33,526 bases of DNA from NCBI RefSeq assembly GCF_900115605.1, contig NZ_FOXC01000030.1, positions 1-33,526 on the forward strand, in the 5' to 3' direction. A program made the translations under genes and the position numbers. Under the pieces are notes generated by a model. That model saw only the letters and a list, made by a program, of their open reading frames with translations. It did no database searches and was not told the DNA's origin. How positions within the stretch are numbered: the stretch's first letter is position 1; each line of letters begins with the position of its first letter. Below, piece by piece: positions 7,271 through 15,843 of the stretch. The DNA is from Halolactibacillus halophilus (lineage in GTDB: Bacteria; Bacillota; Bacilli; Bacillales; Amphibacillaceae).

Positions 7271-7351
7271 TCACTATATAATAACAGAGAGATATGATAA
7301 TATAATACAACATATAGTATTTATATAATTTCAATGTTCTATATATTGTAC
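7271..7351. promoter_or_regulatory. putative NrdR boxes and promoter region of nrdDG
   Basis: Three AT-rich 16-mers resemble the NrdR box (ACACTATATATTGTGT-type): 7271-7286, 7307-7322 and 7336-7351. The last carries the exact core CTATATATTGT. Boxes two and three are 29 bp apart, close to the roughly three-turn spacing of paired NrdR sites. Each matches only about 11 of 16 positions in AT-rich DNA, so chance similarity is possible. Confidence 0.4.
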
Positions 7352-7375
7352 TTACGCATTAAAGGAGCGGATTTT

Positions 7376-9247
7376 ATGGCAGTGATGACAGAAACAAAAG
7401 AACAAGGCTTAATGGGTGCCTTAACGGAAGTAGTTGAGGTAAGTAACCAAGATTTGATTCAAGAAAATGCCAATGTAGATGGTGCATCACCGATGGGACA
7501 AATGTCGAAGTTTGGTTCTGAAGCGGCAAAGTTTTTCGCCAAAGAAAAACTGTTATCAGACGAGGTCGTCCATATGATGAAAGAGAACTTCATTCACCCA
7601 CATGATTTAGACTTTTATCCAACGGGAACAACGACATGTGCGCAGATCCCGCTCGGTAAAATTTTAAAAGACGGCTTTAATACCGGTCACGGGTTTATGC
7701 GTGAACCAAATGATATTATGAGTGCCATGGCACTGGCGTCAATTATTTTTCAATCCAATCAGAATATGCAGCACGGTGGTCAAAGTTATCCGATGTTTGA
7801 TTATGACTTAGCACCGTATGTTGAAAAGACATATAACAAGCACTTAAAGCGCCTGCAATCTTATCCGACAAACTGGACAGAAACAGTGCTTAGTGAAGTT
7901 GCCTGGCAAGAAACAGATCGTTCAACCTATCAAGCATGTGAAGCCTTTATTCATAACTGTAACTCGATGCATTCACGCGGAGGGGGACAAGTACCATTTG
8001 TGTCAATCAACTATGGCACCGATACATCAACCGCCGGACGCATGTTGATGAAAAATTTACTAAAAGCAACGAAAGCGGGTCTTGGTAATGGAGAAACACC
8101 GATTTTTCCCATTCAAATCTTTAAAATGAAACAAGGTGTGAATTTTAATGAAACAGATCCTAACTATGATGTGTACCAGTTAGCCCTTGAAACAACCGCC
8201 AAGCGACTCTTCCCGAACTTTAGCTTTATTGATGCGGAATGTAATATCGTACATTATAATGGCACGAAAGAATCCGAAGTGTCTTATATGGGATGCCGGA
8301 CACGGGTAATGGATAATCGCCATGGTGATAATAACAGTATTGAACGCGGGAACTTGTCGTTTACATCGGTTAACCTAGTAAAAATCGGACTTGTTTCAAG
8401 ATCACTCGATGATTTCTTTAGCCGGTTAGACCAGGTACTTGATGTTGTGATTAAGCAGTTGTTAGAACGTTTCGAGTTTCAAGCGAAAAAACAAGCACAA
8501 CATTTTTCTTTCCTCTATAGTCAGGGCGTATGGAAAGGAAGCGAATCACTTCAGCCAGAAGATCACTTACGTGAGGTGCTAAAACAGGGCACACTAAGTG
8601 TAGGGTTTATCGGTCTAGCTGAAGCACTCGTGGCATTAACAGGGGAGCACCATGGTCAAAGTACAGAAGCAGATGAATTAGGGTTTCAAATTATTTCTTC
8701 AATGCGTAAAAAAGTCGACCAAGCCTCTATTGCATATGATTTAAACTTTAGCTTAATCGCTACCCCGGCAGAAGGCTTATCTGGTCGGTTTACGAAAAAA
8801 GACCACGAAACGTTTGGTAAGATACCAGGCGTAACCGACCGCGAGTATTATACAAATTCTTTCCATGTGCCGGTCTATTACAACACGCGGGCGATTGATA
8901 AGATTAATATAGAAGGGAAATATCATAACCTTTGTAATGGCGGACATATTTCGTATATTGAAGTGGATGGGGATGTGACGAAAAACACCCAAGCGCTCGA
9001 TACATTAGTCAAAGCGATGGCAAAGGCTAATATTGGTTATGGTTCGATCAACCACCCGGTTGACCGCTGTACGTCTTGTGGCTATACCGGTATTATCAAT
9101 CAATCGTGTCCAACCTGTGATAATCATGATGAAGAAAAAATTGAGCGAATTAGACGTATCACTGGCTATTTAGTCGGCGATATGAAAAAGTGGAACAGTG
9201 CCAAACGTCGCGAGGAATCTGAGCGCGTCAAGCATCAGGGGAAATAA
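7376..9247 (+). CDS. nrdD: anaerobic ribonucleoside-triphosphate reductase, class III large subunit
   Basis: Makes deoxynucleotides from NTPs without oxygen, using a glycyl radical and formate. The 623-residue frame has YPTGTTTCAQIPLGKIL near the N-terminal third, the HSRGGGQVPFVSINYGTDTS core, the C-terminal zinc site CTSCGYTG...CPTCDN, and the radical loop RRITGYLVGD with Gly597 expected to carry the radical. The start at ATG 7376 is chosen because AAAGGAG lies just upstream. The frame is open to 7334, but that earlier ATG has no ribosome site. It lacks the long N-terminal ATP-cone of some NrdDs. It is cotranscribed with nrdG one base later, and NrdR-like boxes lie upstream. Confidence 0.95.
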   Translation: MAVMTETKEQGLMGALTEVVEVSNQDLIQENANVDGASPMGQMSKFGSEAAKFFAKEKLLSDEVVHMMKENFIHPHDLDFYPTGTTTCAQIPLGKILKDGFNTGHGFMREPNDIMSAMALASIIFQSNQNMQHGGQSYPMFDYDLAPYVEKTYNKHLKRLQSYPTNWTETVLSEVAWQETDRSTYQACEAFIHNCNSMHSRGGGQVPFVSINYGTDTSTAGRMLMKNLLKATKAGLGNGETPIFPIQIFKMKQGVNFNETDPNYDVYQLALETTAKRLFPNFSFIDAECNIVHYNGTKESEVSYMGCRTRVMDNRHGDNNSIERGNLSFTSVNLVKIGLVSRSLDDFFSRLDQVLDVVIKQLLERFEFQAKKQAQHFSFLYSQGVWKGSESLQPEDHLREVLKQGTLSVGFIGLAEALVALTGEHHGQSTEADELGFQIISSMRKKVDQASIAYDLNFSLIATPAEGLSGRFTKKDHETFGKIPGVTDREYYTNSFHVPVYYNTRAIDKINIEGKYHNLCNGGHISYIEVDGDVTKNTQALDTLVKAMAKANIGYGSINHPVDRCTSCGYTGIINQSCPTCDNHDEEKIERIRRITGYLVGDMKKWNSAKRREESERVKHQGK

Positions 9248-9248
9248 G

Positions 9249-9734
9249 ATGAGTGAGTCATTACGTGTACTCAATATTATTCATGATTCGGTCGTTGATG
9301 GTCCTGGGCTTAGAACCGTCCTGTTCTTCAGTGGCTGCCCACACTTCTGTAAAGGATGCCATAATCCAGAGAGCTGGAATATTCGTAATGGTAGTGAGAT
9401 GACGATCGATGCGATTGTAGACGAGGTGTTATCAAATCCACTAACGGATGTAACATTATCCGGGGGTGACCCGTTCTTTCAAGCGAGCGGTGTGAAATAT
9501 GTAGCGAAAAGACTGAAAGAAGCAGGAAAAAACATTTGGGCGTATTCAGGTTACACGCTGGAACAATTGCTGGAGCTTGGCGGGGACTATACTGAATTAT
9601 TAAGCTACTGCGACGTCTTAGTCGATGGCCCGTTTATTTTAGCAGAACGTGACTTAAGTTTAGACTTTAGAGGCAGTCATAATCAACGAATCATTCAGTT
9701 GAAAGACATTCCAGAACTACAAGTTCAAGCATAA
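9249..9734 (+). CDS. nrdG: anaerobic ribonucleotide reductase activating protein (radical SAM)
   Basis: A 161-residue radical-SAM activase that binds a 4Fe-4S cluster and S-adenosylmethionine to place the glycyl radical on NrdD. CPHFCKGCHNPESW (Cys30, Cys34, Cys37) is the CX3CX2C cluster motif. LSGGDPFFQ is the SAM-binding GGDP motif. DVLVDGPFILAERDLSLDFRGS.NQRII is the NrdG C-terminus. ATG 9249 follows AGGGGAAAT and starts right after the nrdD stop. The frame continues upstream inside nrdD but without a start of its own. A strong terminator follows at 9766-9814. Confidence 0.95.
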   Translation: MSESLRVLNIIHDSVVDGPGLRTVLFFSGCPHFCKGCHNPESWNIRNGSEMTIDAIVDEVLSNPLTDVTLSGGDPFFQASGVKYVAKRLKEAGKNIWAYSGYTLEQLLELGGDYTELLSYCDVLVDGPFILAERDLSLDFRGSHNQRIIQLKDIPELQVQA

Positions 9735-9765
9735 GACGTAATCATGTGAGAAATAATCACGACAT

Positions 9766-9814
9766 AAAAAACCACGGTTAACTGTGATATACTACAGATT
9801 AACCGTGGTTTTTT
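9766..9814 (+). terminator. Rho-independent terminator after nrdDG
   Basis: AAAAACCACGGTTAA pairs with TTAACCGTGGTTTTT around a 17-base loop and runs into a T tract. Confidence 0.88.
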
Positions 9815-9871
9815 GCTAGCGTTGTGTAAAAGACTAAAATACAATAAGAAGGCGTAAAAGGAGTGTTCAGG

Positions 9872-10219
9872 ATGAGTGAACCAAAAATTTATCAGATGAA
9901 ATTTGGTAAGATTTATCTGTTGTACATTAAAAAAGTTGAACGAAAAGACCGGACGAAAGAAGAGGTCGACACAATCATCGATTGGTTAACAGGCTATCAA
10001 GATGAGGTATTGACATACGCGCTTGAAAAAACAATGATTGATTTCTTTCGCGATGCACCAAAACTTAATCCCAATCGCGACCAAATCAAAGGTGTGGTTT
10101 GTGGGATTCGAGTCGAAGATATTGAAGAAGATGTCATGCGCGAGATTCGTTATCTGGATAAATTAATTGACGAGCTTGCCAAAGGAAAAAAGATGGAGAA
10201 AATTCTACGCAAAAATTGA
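9872..10219 (+). CDS. DUF2200-family protein
   Basis: A 115-residue soluble protein of unknown function. [32 protein letters not shown] at the N-terminus (cited in overlapping short parts [13 protein letters not shown] and [16 protein letters not shown]), [20 protein letters not shown] in the middle and [16 protein letters not shown] at the C-terminus are the conserved blocks of DUF2200. No catalytic motif is known. ATG 9872 is preceded by AAAGGAG. It ends 15 bp before the ABC ATPase gene, so the two may be cotranscribed without being functionally linked. Confidence 0.8.
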   Translation: MSEPKIYQMKFGKIYLLYIKKVERKDRTKEEVDTIIDWLTGYQDEVLTYALEKTMIDFFRDAPKLNPNRDQIKGVVCGIRVEDIEEDVMREIRYLDKLIDELAKGKKMEKILRKN

Positions 10220-10234
10220 GAAAGATGTGACGAA

Positions 10235-10987
10235 ATGAAACCTTTTATTACCTTAAAAGATGTTGTGTATGAAGTAGGGGGACAGGTTGTTTTTGATAAA
10301 CTGAATTTGAGCTTAGATAAAGGAAAAGTTTATGCGGTGATTGGCCCATCTGGTGTTGGTAAAACGACACTCCTTTATTTACTTGCCGGCTTTATTAAAC
10401 CATCCAGTGGTCAAATCACTATTGCTGGAGATGCTGTTTATGACGTTAGAGAACAGACGAGTTTTCTTTTTCAAGACTTAGGTTTATTTCCGTGGCAAAC
10501 GGCCACTGAAGCCGTTAAAATGCCGTTAGAAATATCAAAAGATAGGCGTAAACATGAGAACGAATCTATAGTCAATCAACTATTGGGATCACTAAATATA
10601 TTAAGCTATAAGGATCAATACCCCCATCAACTGAGTGGCGGTCAAAAACAACGAGTGGCACTTGCTAGAACGCTGGTTACTCAGCCTGATTTATTATTAA
10701 TGGATGAACCAACCTCCGCTTTAGATGCGATGACAAAAGAAACAATCCAACAATTATTTTTAGACCTACAATCAGACCGTTTTATGACGAGTGTCTTTGT
10801 GACGCATGACATTGAAGAAGCAGTCTTTTTAGGTGATGAGATTCTTCTCCTGCATCCAAATGGTCACTATCAATGGTTAAAGAATAAAGATCAATCGGAA
10901 GGGTTAAGCCGCGAGACAAAAGCTTTTTATGATCAATGTTTTTATGTTCGAAAGCAGTTGGAGTTAGGGGGAGCAGGTCATGAGTAA
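10235..10987 (+). CDS. ABC importer ATPase of the SsuB/TauB/ThiZ type
   Basis: A 250-residue ATPase with Walker A GPSGVGKTT (37-45), Q-loop Gln80, signature LSGGQ (133-137), Walker B LLLMDEPTSALD, and switch His191 in FVTHD. It powers uptake of nitrate-, sulfonate- or pyrimidine-type small molecules in this subfamily, and the substrate is unclear. It overlaps the permease gene by 8 bp. No binding-protein gene follows. The only NMT1/ThiY-like binding lipoprotein in the window is 17 kb away at 28865-29842, on the other strand. The ribosome site is weak (GAGAAAG), suggesting translation coupled to the DUF2200 gene. Confidence 0.88.
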   Translation: MKPFITLKDVVYEVGGQVVFDKLNLSLDKGKVYAVIGPSGVGKTTLLYLLAGFIKPSSGQITIAGDAVYDVREQTSFLFQDLGLFPWQTATEAVKMPLEISKDRRKHENESIVNQLLGSLNILSYKDQYPHQLSGGQKQRVALARTLVTQPDLLLMDEPTSALDAMTKETIQQLFLDLQSDRFMTSVFVTHDIEEAVFLGDEILLLHPNGHYQWLKNKDQSEGLSRETKAFYDQCFYVRKQLELGGAGHE

Positions 10988-11723
10988 GTTGAAAAGGAGT
11001 CTTTTTCATCCACTGCCAATGGGTTTTATGATGATAATTATGATTTGGTATGTCCTTTATCTAGTAATAGCGACGAGAACCATTCCAGCACCCTTAGAAA
11101 CGTTCAACTACTTTTTTCGTCACCTTCATCCACTCGTTATTCATATGGGTGCGAGTCTAATGAGGGTCGTGGTAGCTGTTGTCCTTGCTATATTGATCGG
11201 CTTGCCAGTTGGGATTGCCATTGGTCGAAGTAAGAGGTTGGATAAGGTATTATCACCACTGCTCTATATTATTTATCCAATTCCTAAAGTGGCTTTTTTA
11301 CCGGTTTTTATGTTGTTGTTTGGGTTAGGGAATGTATCGAAAGTTATTTTAATGTTGTTTATCATTGTCTTTCAATTAATGTTGTCAGTTAGAGACGGCG
11401 TAAAAGATATTCCGCCTCACTATTTCACAGTGATTCGGTCTTTTTCAGCTAGACGAAAGTATCTTTATCGCTACGTTGTTCTTCCGGCAATTTTACCGCG
11501 GATTTTCTCAAGTTTGAGAATTAGCATAGGGATATCACTTGCGACACTTTTCTTTGCGGAGAATTATGCGACGACGTATGGGATCGGTTATTTTATTTTA
11601 AGTGCATGGATGAAAATGAATTATGTTGAAATGTTTAGCGGGATTATAGCACTGAGTCTTTTAGGGAGTGTTTTATTTGGAGTCATTGATATGCTAGAAA
11701 AGCGGTTAACACCGTGGTTATAG
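10980..11723 (+). CDS. ABC importer permease of the SsuC/TauC/ThiX type
   Basis: A 247-residue membrane protein with about six transmembrane helices, the BPD_transp_1 fold and the cytoplasmic coupling loop at SFSARRKYLYRYVVLPAILP, which touches the ATPase. GRSKRLDKVLSPLLYIIYPIPKVAFLPVFML (shown by its parts SKRLDKVLSPLLYIIYPIPK and VAFLPVFMLLFGLGN) is typical of sulfonate/thiamine-precursor permeases. It overlaps the ATPase gene and must act with it. The binding protein is not adjacent. A hairpin at 11961-11992 lies well beyond the stop. Confidence 0.87.
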   Translation: MSKLKRSLFHPLPMGFMMIIMIWYVLYLVIATRTIPAPLETFNYFFRHLHPLVIHMGASLMRVVVAVVLAILIGLPVGIAIGRSKRLDKVLSPLLYIIYPIPKVAFLPVFMLLFGLGNVSKVILMLFIIVFQLMLSVRDGVKDIPPHYFTVIRSFSARRKYLYRYVVLPAILPRIFSSLRISIGISLATLFFAENYATTYGIGYFILSAWMKMNYVEMFSGIIALSLLGSVLFGVIDMLEKRLTPWL

Positions 11724-12033
11724 TAGCTAGCGTTGATTTTTTATAATTAACACGGCTAACGAACGCCTCTGACGCAGGTTAAATAGCTGACACTGAATAT
11801 TTGTGCTGGTTATTTCTTATTATATTTATTTTCGTTCCATGATCATTAACGCTTACTTTTTAGAGTCTCTTTTAGAAAGGCATCCCCCCTAAAACGTTTT
11901 TGAGGTACTCAAACGTTCGCGTTGTTCAGACTATCTCTAATTGTGAAATAATAAGCTTATGCCCCGACTAAAAGTGTTATCTTAGTTGGGGCAACATGTT
12001 TAAGTAATCATTCAGTTGAAAAAGAATAAATCA
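11724..12033. other. gene-free junction with a convergent hairpin
   Basis: No gene is seen. GCCCCGACTAA (11961-11971) pairs with TTAGTTGGGGC (11982-11992), one G-T pair, between the convergent permease and AEC genes. Neither side has a T run, so it is a weak terminator candidate. DNA becomes visibly more AT-rich from here to about 28600. Confidence 0.5.
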
Positions 12034-12987
12034 TCAAAAACTCATGTGAAAAATACCGGCAATTATAAATATAACAAGACAGACAATCGTTGAAATAGCT
12101 AATCCATTAGATAAAATAGATAGGTTTTCATCTGATTCATACTCACCAATAAAAACCATAGAGGAGTAAGGTGGTGGTAATATAAGTAAGGTAAAGTAGG
12201 CAAAATTAAATAAAGGACTGCTTTCGACAATGTTATTAAATACTAATATTTTGAATAAATATCCGATTGATAACATAACGGTTAATCTAAGAATAACCAG
12301 TCTTAAAGCTTCCTTTATGTAAATTTTCTCTAAACTAAGTGTTGCACCGATAATCATTAAAAGCACAGGCGTGATAACATTTCCTAACAGGTTAAATGTC
12401 TCTAATATACCTTGCCATATAAAGTTTAGAGGACTGTTAACGATAGCATTGGAAAAACCGGAAATGTTTAAAATCACACCTAAAAATATAGTTAAAATAA
12501 TAGGAGATTTTATAAAATCTTTAATAACATTCATTGAAAATTTTTGTTTATTAAAATAATTATGGATCATGGGAATGTAAATAAACCATGCAAAAAACTC
12601 ATGACCAATACCAAAAACAGTAAAATTAAATAAGGCATCATTTCCAAACATAGCTAAAAATAGAACAATACCGATTGTTCCAAAACCTGTAGCTGTTAAA
12701 AAGAATGGCGTTAAATTTGTATTAAACCAGCGATACTTTGATAATAGGAAACCAGCAATATACATGAATGAGAACATAAGAACAACAGTTAATGATAAGG
12801 GTAAAAATTCACTTTTTATCTCCATATCAAGAAAAGTGGTAAATAAAACCGCAGGTAAAGCGATAGAAACAATAGCTTTTCTCAACATTGAAATAAAGTC
12901 ATGCGGCACTTTAAACTTCAAGTTAATAATAAATCCGAAACTAATTAAAATTAAAATGGGGATGATTTTTGATACTGCTATATACAT
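12034..12987 (-). CDS. AEC-family (auxin efflux carrier-like) transporter
   Basis: A 317-residue membrane protein with about ten hydrophobic helices and no signal peptide. The N-terminal IIPILILISFGFIINLKFKV and the second-half start FLGVILNISGF...VITPVLLMIIGATLS match the AEC family, whose bacterial members carry malonate, malate or other organic acids. GFGTIGIVLFLAMFGNDA is the conserved mid-region. The cargo cannot be told. The gene is divergent from the alginate operon. The ribosome site is AAGGAAAA. It shares the AT-rich composition of the island, so it may belong to it, for instance to export an acidic end product. Confidence 0.8.
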   Translation of the reverse strand: MYIAVSKIIPILILISFGFIINLKFKVPHDFISMLRKAIVSIALPAVLFTTFLDMEIKSEFLPLSLTVVLMFSFMYIAGFLLSKYRWFNTNLTPFFLTATGFGTIGIVLFLAMFGNDALFNFTVFGIGHEFFAWFIYIPMIHNYFNKQKFSMNVIKDFIKSPIILTIFLGVILNISGFSNAIVNSPLNFIWQGILETFNLLGNVITPVLLMIIGATLSLEKIYIKEALRLVILRLTVMLSIGYLFKILVFNNIVESSPLFNFAYFTLLILPPPYSSMVFIGEYESDENLSILSNGLAISTIVCLVIFIIAGIFHMSF

Positions 12988-13208
12988 AAAATTTTCCTTC
13001 TTTCTAAAAACATTTTAACCTAAATCATAATGAACCCCCCGTATAAAGTCAACAATGACTCCTTAATTCAGGGATAATCAATCATTCAACATTTTACAAA
13101 CTTGCTGCATAAGTTTTAAATAATGCCACTTGGTAGCTGTATAGCAGGAGCCATTCCATTCGAACCAATCTTTTGAAAAAAACAGATTATTTTTTTTATA
13201 AAAAGGTC

Positions 13209-13237
13209 TAGACATGGTATTTATAATATACTATAAT
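13209..13237 (+). promoter_or_regulatory. promoter of the alginate-type operon
   Basis: TAGACA (13209-13214) and a perfect TATAAT (13232-13237) are 17 bp apart, giving a start point near 13244, about 54 bases before the first gene. It is the best sigma-A-type promoter in the 12988-13297 interval, which holds no gene. Confidence 0.65.
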
Positions 13238-13252
13238 AGAAACACCGAAACG

Positions 13253-13270
13253 ATTACGTAAATACGTAAT
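13253..13270. promoter_or_regulatory. perfect palindromic operator candidate
   Basis: ATTACGTA-AA-TACGTAAT is a perfect inverted repeat with 8-bp arms, placed just after the predicted start point where a bound dimer would block transcription. A half-site TACGTAAT recurs at about 26976-26983, between the IclR gene and kdgA. The IclR protein encoded at 26184 is the natural candidate to bind. That is inference. Confidence 0.55.
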
Positions 13271-13297
13271 TATTACACAAAAGCGAAAAGGAGTTGA

Positions 13298-15292
13298 ATG
13301 AAGGTGAATAATTATCTTTTTTTAGATCAAGACGTTAATCAATTAAGAAAAGATATTTACACGACTAAGAAGAAATTTTTCGATCGATTAGCAAATCAAT
13401 GTAAGCGCTATCTAAAAGTTAACTTACCCGATGAACACCCAAAAGAAAGTACCACATACTACGGCATGGCGATAGCGAACTTGTCGTTAATGTATGTTCT
13501 GACTGGGCAAAAGCAATATTTAAATGAGTCTAAACGATGGATGCTTACGGTTAGTAACTATCCGCACTGGGGTAATGCGCACCTTGTAGATGTTGACTTA
13601 TCAGCTGCTTGGATTTTATTTGGCCTAAGTATCGGTTATGACTGGTTAAAAGATGATCTAACAGAAGCGGAATCTACAACAATAAAAAATAAGTTATTGT
13701 TGCAAGGAAAAAGAATGTATGATTATAAAATTAAGACAGAGGGTCAAGGATGGTCAACAAATTATTGGCAAAATCATAACTGGATCAATTTAAATGGTTT
13801 AGCTACAGCAGGTTATGCATTAGTGGAAGACGAACCTACTTGTCAGTCATGGATTGATTCGGCAAAAAGTAATTTTGAAACAGTCTTTGAAGGATTGCCG
13901 GAAGATGGAAGTTCATATGAAGGTGTTGTTTATTGGCGATATGGTGCGATGTGGTTATTTGTTTACGCTCATCTACTTAAAGAGCGAGAGGGATATAATT
14001 ACTTTAAAGAATCTGAATTTCTGAGAAATACCTTCTATTACCGCTTGTATCAATCTGCACCAAATTTAGCAGAGCAAATACCGTTTGGTGACTGTCATGA
14101 TCGCTACAGTGGACATTCAACAGCTATTTATTATAAAGTTGCTGCTGAATATAACAACGAACACGCCCAATATATGGGAGATGAAGTTGTAGACAAGCTA
14201 TTATACGAAGAAGCCTATAATTCGAATGTCAAACCTGGCATTTTACCAGAGTGTTTCTTTGAACTTATATTTTATAATGACAGCGTTAACAAGAAAAATT
14301 TTGATGATTTACCATTAGTTAAAAAGTTTGATGATCTGGGTCTTGTCGTTGTCAGAAATTCATGGGAAAAAGATGCCTTACACTTATCATTTAAATGTAG
14401 CCCTCCAGGAGGCGCAAAGCAATGGAATAGGTTATGGAAGTTGAAAAATGAGAAAAACTATAATTCTTTTGGTTTATCACATCATCATCCAGATAACAAT
14501 TCCTTTATTTTGAATGCATTTGGGGAATTCATGGCAATAGATGAGGGTTACAACAGAAAACCAGAGCTAGCAACGCATAATGGTATTTTGGTTGATGGTT
14601 TAGGTTATCATGGCGATGGACAAAAAAATGTGTATCAAGACTATTCAGAAGACATGTATGGAAAAGTAACGGATTTTTCTGATGGTGATACATACGTTTA
14701 CTTTGCTGGCGAGACAGCTAAAACATATGATAAACAATTAAATATGAAAAAGGCAAAACGACATATTATTTATTTAAAGAGTGGCATGTTTATCATGGTG
14801 GATGAGCTATTAAGTGAAGATCCACATAAGTATTCTTGGTTATTACACACAGATACAGAATCAGATATTTATAAAGAGAGTGACCATCAGCAAAAAGTTG
14901 TTTATAACAATGGAAAAAGTAGTATGGAAGTTCTTCAGTGGTCTAAGTACCGAGCTTCATTTGAACAATCTGAAAAATATGTGAAAGAAATTATGACAAC
15001 ACAGGAACCAGACAATTATCGAGATATATTGATGAAGCGACTCACATATAGTATGGATGATACTCAAAAAGATGCTTTGTTTGTTTCAACATTCTGTCCG
15101 TACCAAACAAATCAAGATAATCCATTTAACATAACGTTAAATGAAGATCAGCACAATCTTATTCTTGATATTGAAGCGAATGGAGAGCATACGCAGTTAA
15201 GCATTAAACAAGATGAATCAACAAATGAGCTATCAATTGAATTAAGTCATAACGAATTAAACGATGGTAATAAAAAGAGATTGACTAGATGA
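13298..15292 (+). CDS. heparinase II/III-superfamily lyase, probable exo-oligoalginate lyase
   Basis: A 664-residue polysaccharide lyase with no signal peptide, so cytosolic. The N-terminal half is the helical toroid with WQNHNWINLNGLATAGYAL (Asn159-His160-Asn161) and YEGVVYWRYGAMW (Tyr207, Tyr212). The C-terminal half is the beta-sandwich with LSHHHPDNNSF (His395-His397, Asp399), AIDEGY and THNGILVDG. These are the hallmarks of PL12/15/17/21/39-type enzymes, which cut uronic-acid chains by beta-elimination. The family number cannot be fixed by eye. Context (DEH reductase, KdgK, KdgA, no GH88) points to alginate oligomers. ATG 13298 follows AAAAGGAG. Its stop overlaps the next start (ATGA). 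Confidence 0.8.
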   Translation: MKVNNYLFLDQDVNQLRKDIYTTKKKFFDRLANQCKRYLKVNLPDEHPKESTTYYGMAIANLSLMYVLTGQKQYLNESKRWMLTVSNYPHWGNAHLVDVDLSAAWILFGLSIGYDWLKDDLTEAESTTIKNKLLLQGKRMYDYKIKTEGQGWSTNYWQNHNWINLNGLATAGYALVEDEPTCQSWIDSAKSNFETVFEGLPEDGSSYEGVVYWRYGAMWLFVYAHLLKEREGYNYFKESEFLRNTFYYRLYQSAPNLAEQIPFGDCHDRYSGHSTAIYYKVAAEYNNEHAQYMGDEVVDKLLYEEAYNSNVKPGILPECFFELIFYNDSVNKKNFDDLPLVKKFDDLGLVVVRNSWEKDALHLSFKCSPPGGAKQWNRLWKLKNEKNYNSFGLSHHHPDNNSFILNAFGEFMAIDEGYNRKPELATHNGILVDGLGYHGDGQKNVYQDYSEDMYGKVTDFSDGDTYVYFAGETAKTYDKQLNMKKAKRHIIYLKSGMFIMVDELLSEDPHKYSWLLHTDTESDIYKESDHQQKVVYNNGKSSMEVLQWSKYRASFEQSEKYVKEIMTTQEPDNYRDILMKRLTYSMDDTQKDALFVSTFCPYQTNQDNPFNITLNEDQHNLILDIEANGEHTQLSIKQDESTNELSIELSHNELNDGNKKRLTR

Positions 15293-15843
15293 AAGGAATC
15301 CATGTAGATTTTAAAACCATTGATTTGTTCTTATTATCATTTATGGCTATTGGTAGTGAAGTACTGAGTAACGTGTTAATGAATCATTACTCAGAGGCGG
15401 GTTTTTTCATCAGCTTTTCTTATCTTATTGTACTGATTGCATTAGTACGTTGGAGAGAAAAAGGTATGTTTGTAAATGTAGCACTTACGATTCCTCTAGT
15501 TCTGTTTAGTGAAACAATTACAGTTGGGTTAGTATTTTACTACCTGTTAACAAGCGTATTTGTTGCTGTGATCCCGTTTGTCAATGATAAAGTGAGTCAC
15601 TTTTTAAGAAGAAAATCCTATCTTGACATGGCGGTTACTTTTTATTTAGTAACATTGTTTGCTAGAGGTGTGTTTAGTTTTCTAATTGGTTTAACGCCGA
15701 TAGAAGCGATTCAACAAACGATGCTGCAACTGAATTTTAGTGTACTGATATCTGGTTTAGTATTGCTTTTGTTAAAGAACACAGAAGGACTGTTAGTTAA
15801 TTTAGTAGATTCTAATGAAGATAGTGTAGAGGTGGTAGAGTAA
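15289..15843 (+). CDS. small multi-pass membrane protein of unknown function (island protein 1)
   Basis: A 184-residue protein that I do not recognise. It has five or six hydrophobic segments at about 11-31, 37-50, 60-75, 78-98, 115-130 and 148-160, short basic loops (RWREKG, RRKSY) and an acidic C-terminal tail. It overlaps the lyase stop by four bases (ATGA) and the permease start (TAATG), so its translation is tied to both and a role in uptake or in the envelope step is likely. It could be a substrate-specificity or accessory subunit of the importer, but nothing in the sequence proves it. Confidence 0.7.
   Translation: MKGIHVDFKTIDLFLLSFMAIGSEVLSNVLMNHYSEAGFFISFSYLIVLIALVRWREKGMFVNVALTIPLVLFSETITVGLVFYYLLTSVFVAVIPFVNDKVSHFLRRKSYLDMAVTFYLVTLFARGVFSFLIGLTPIEAIQQTMLQLNFSVLISGLVLLLLKNTEGLLVNLVDSNEDSVEVVE

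Noticed and set aside
9744-9760. TGTGA and TCACG near the nrdG terminator as a Crp/Fnr site
   Set aside because: The spacer is seven rather than six bases and the position is downstream of nrdG with no promoter after it.
13240-13256. Possible catabolite response element near ACCGAAACGATTACG
   Set aside because: Only one half matches the cre consensus. The perfect palindrome just downstream explains the symmetry better.
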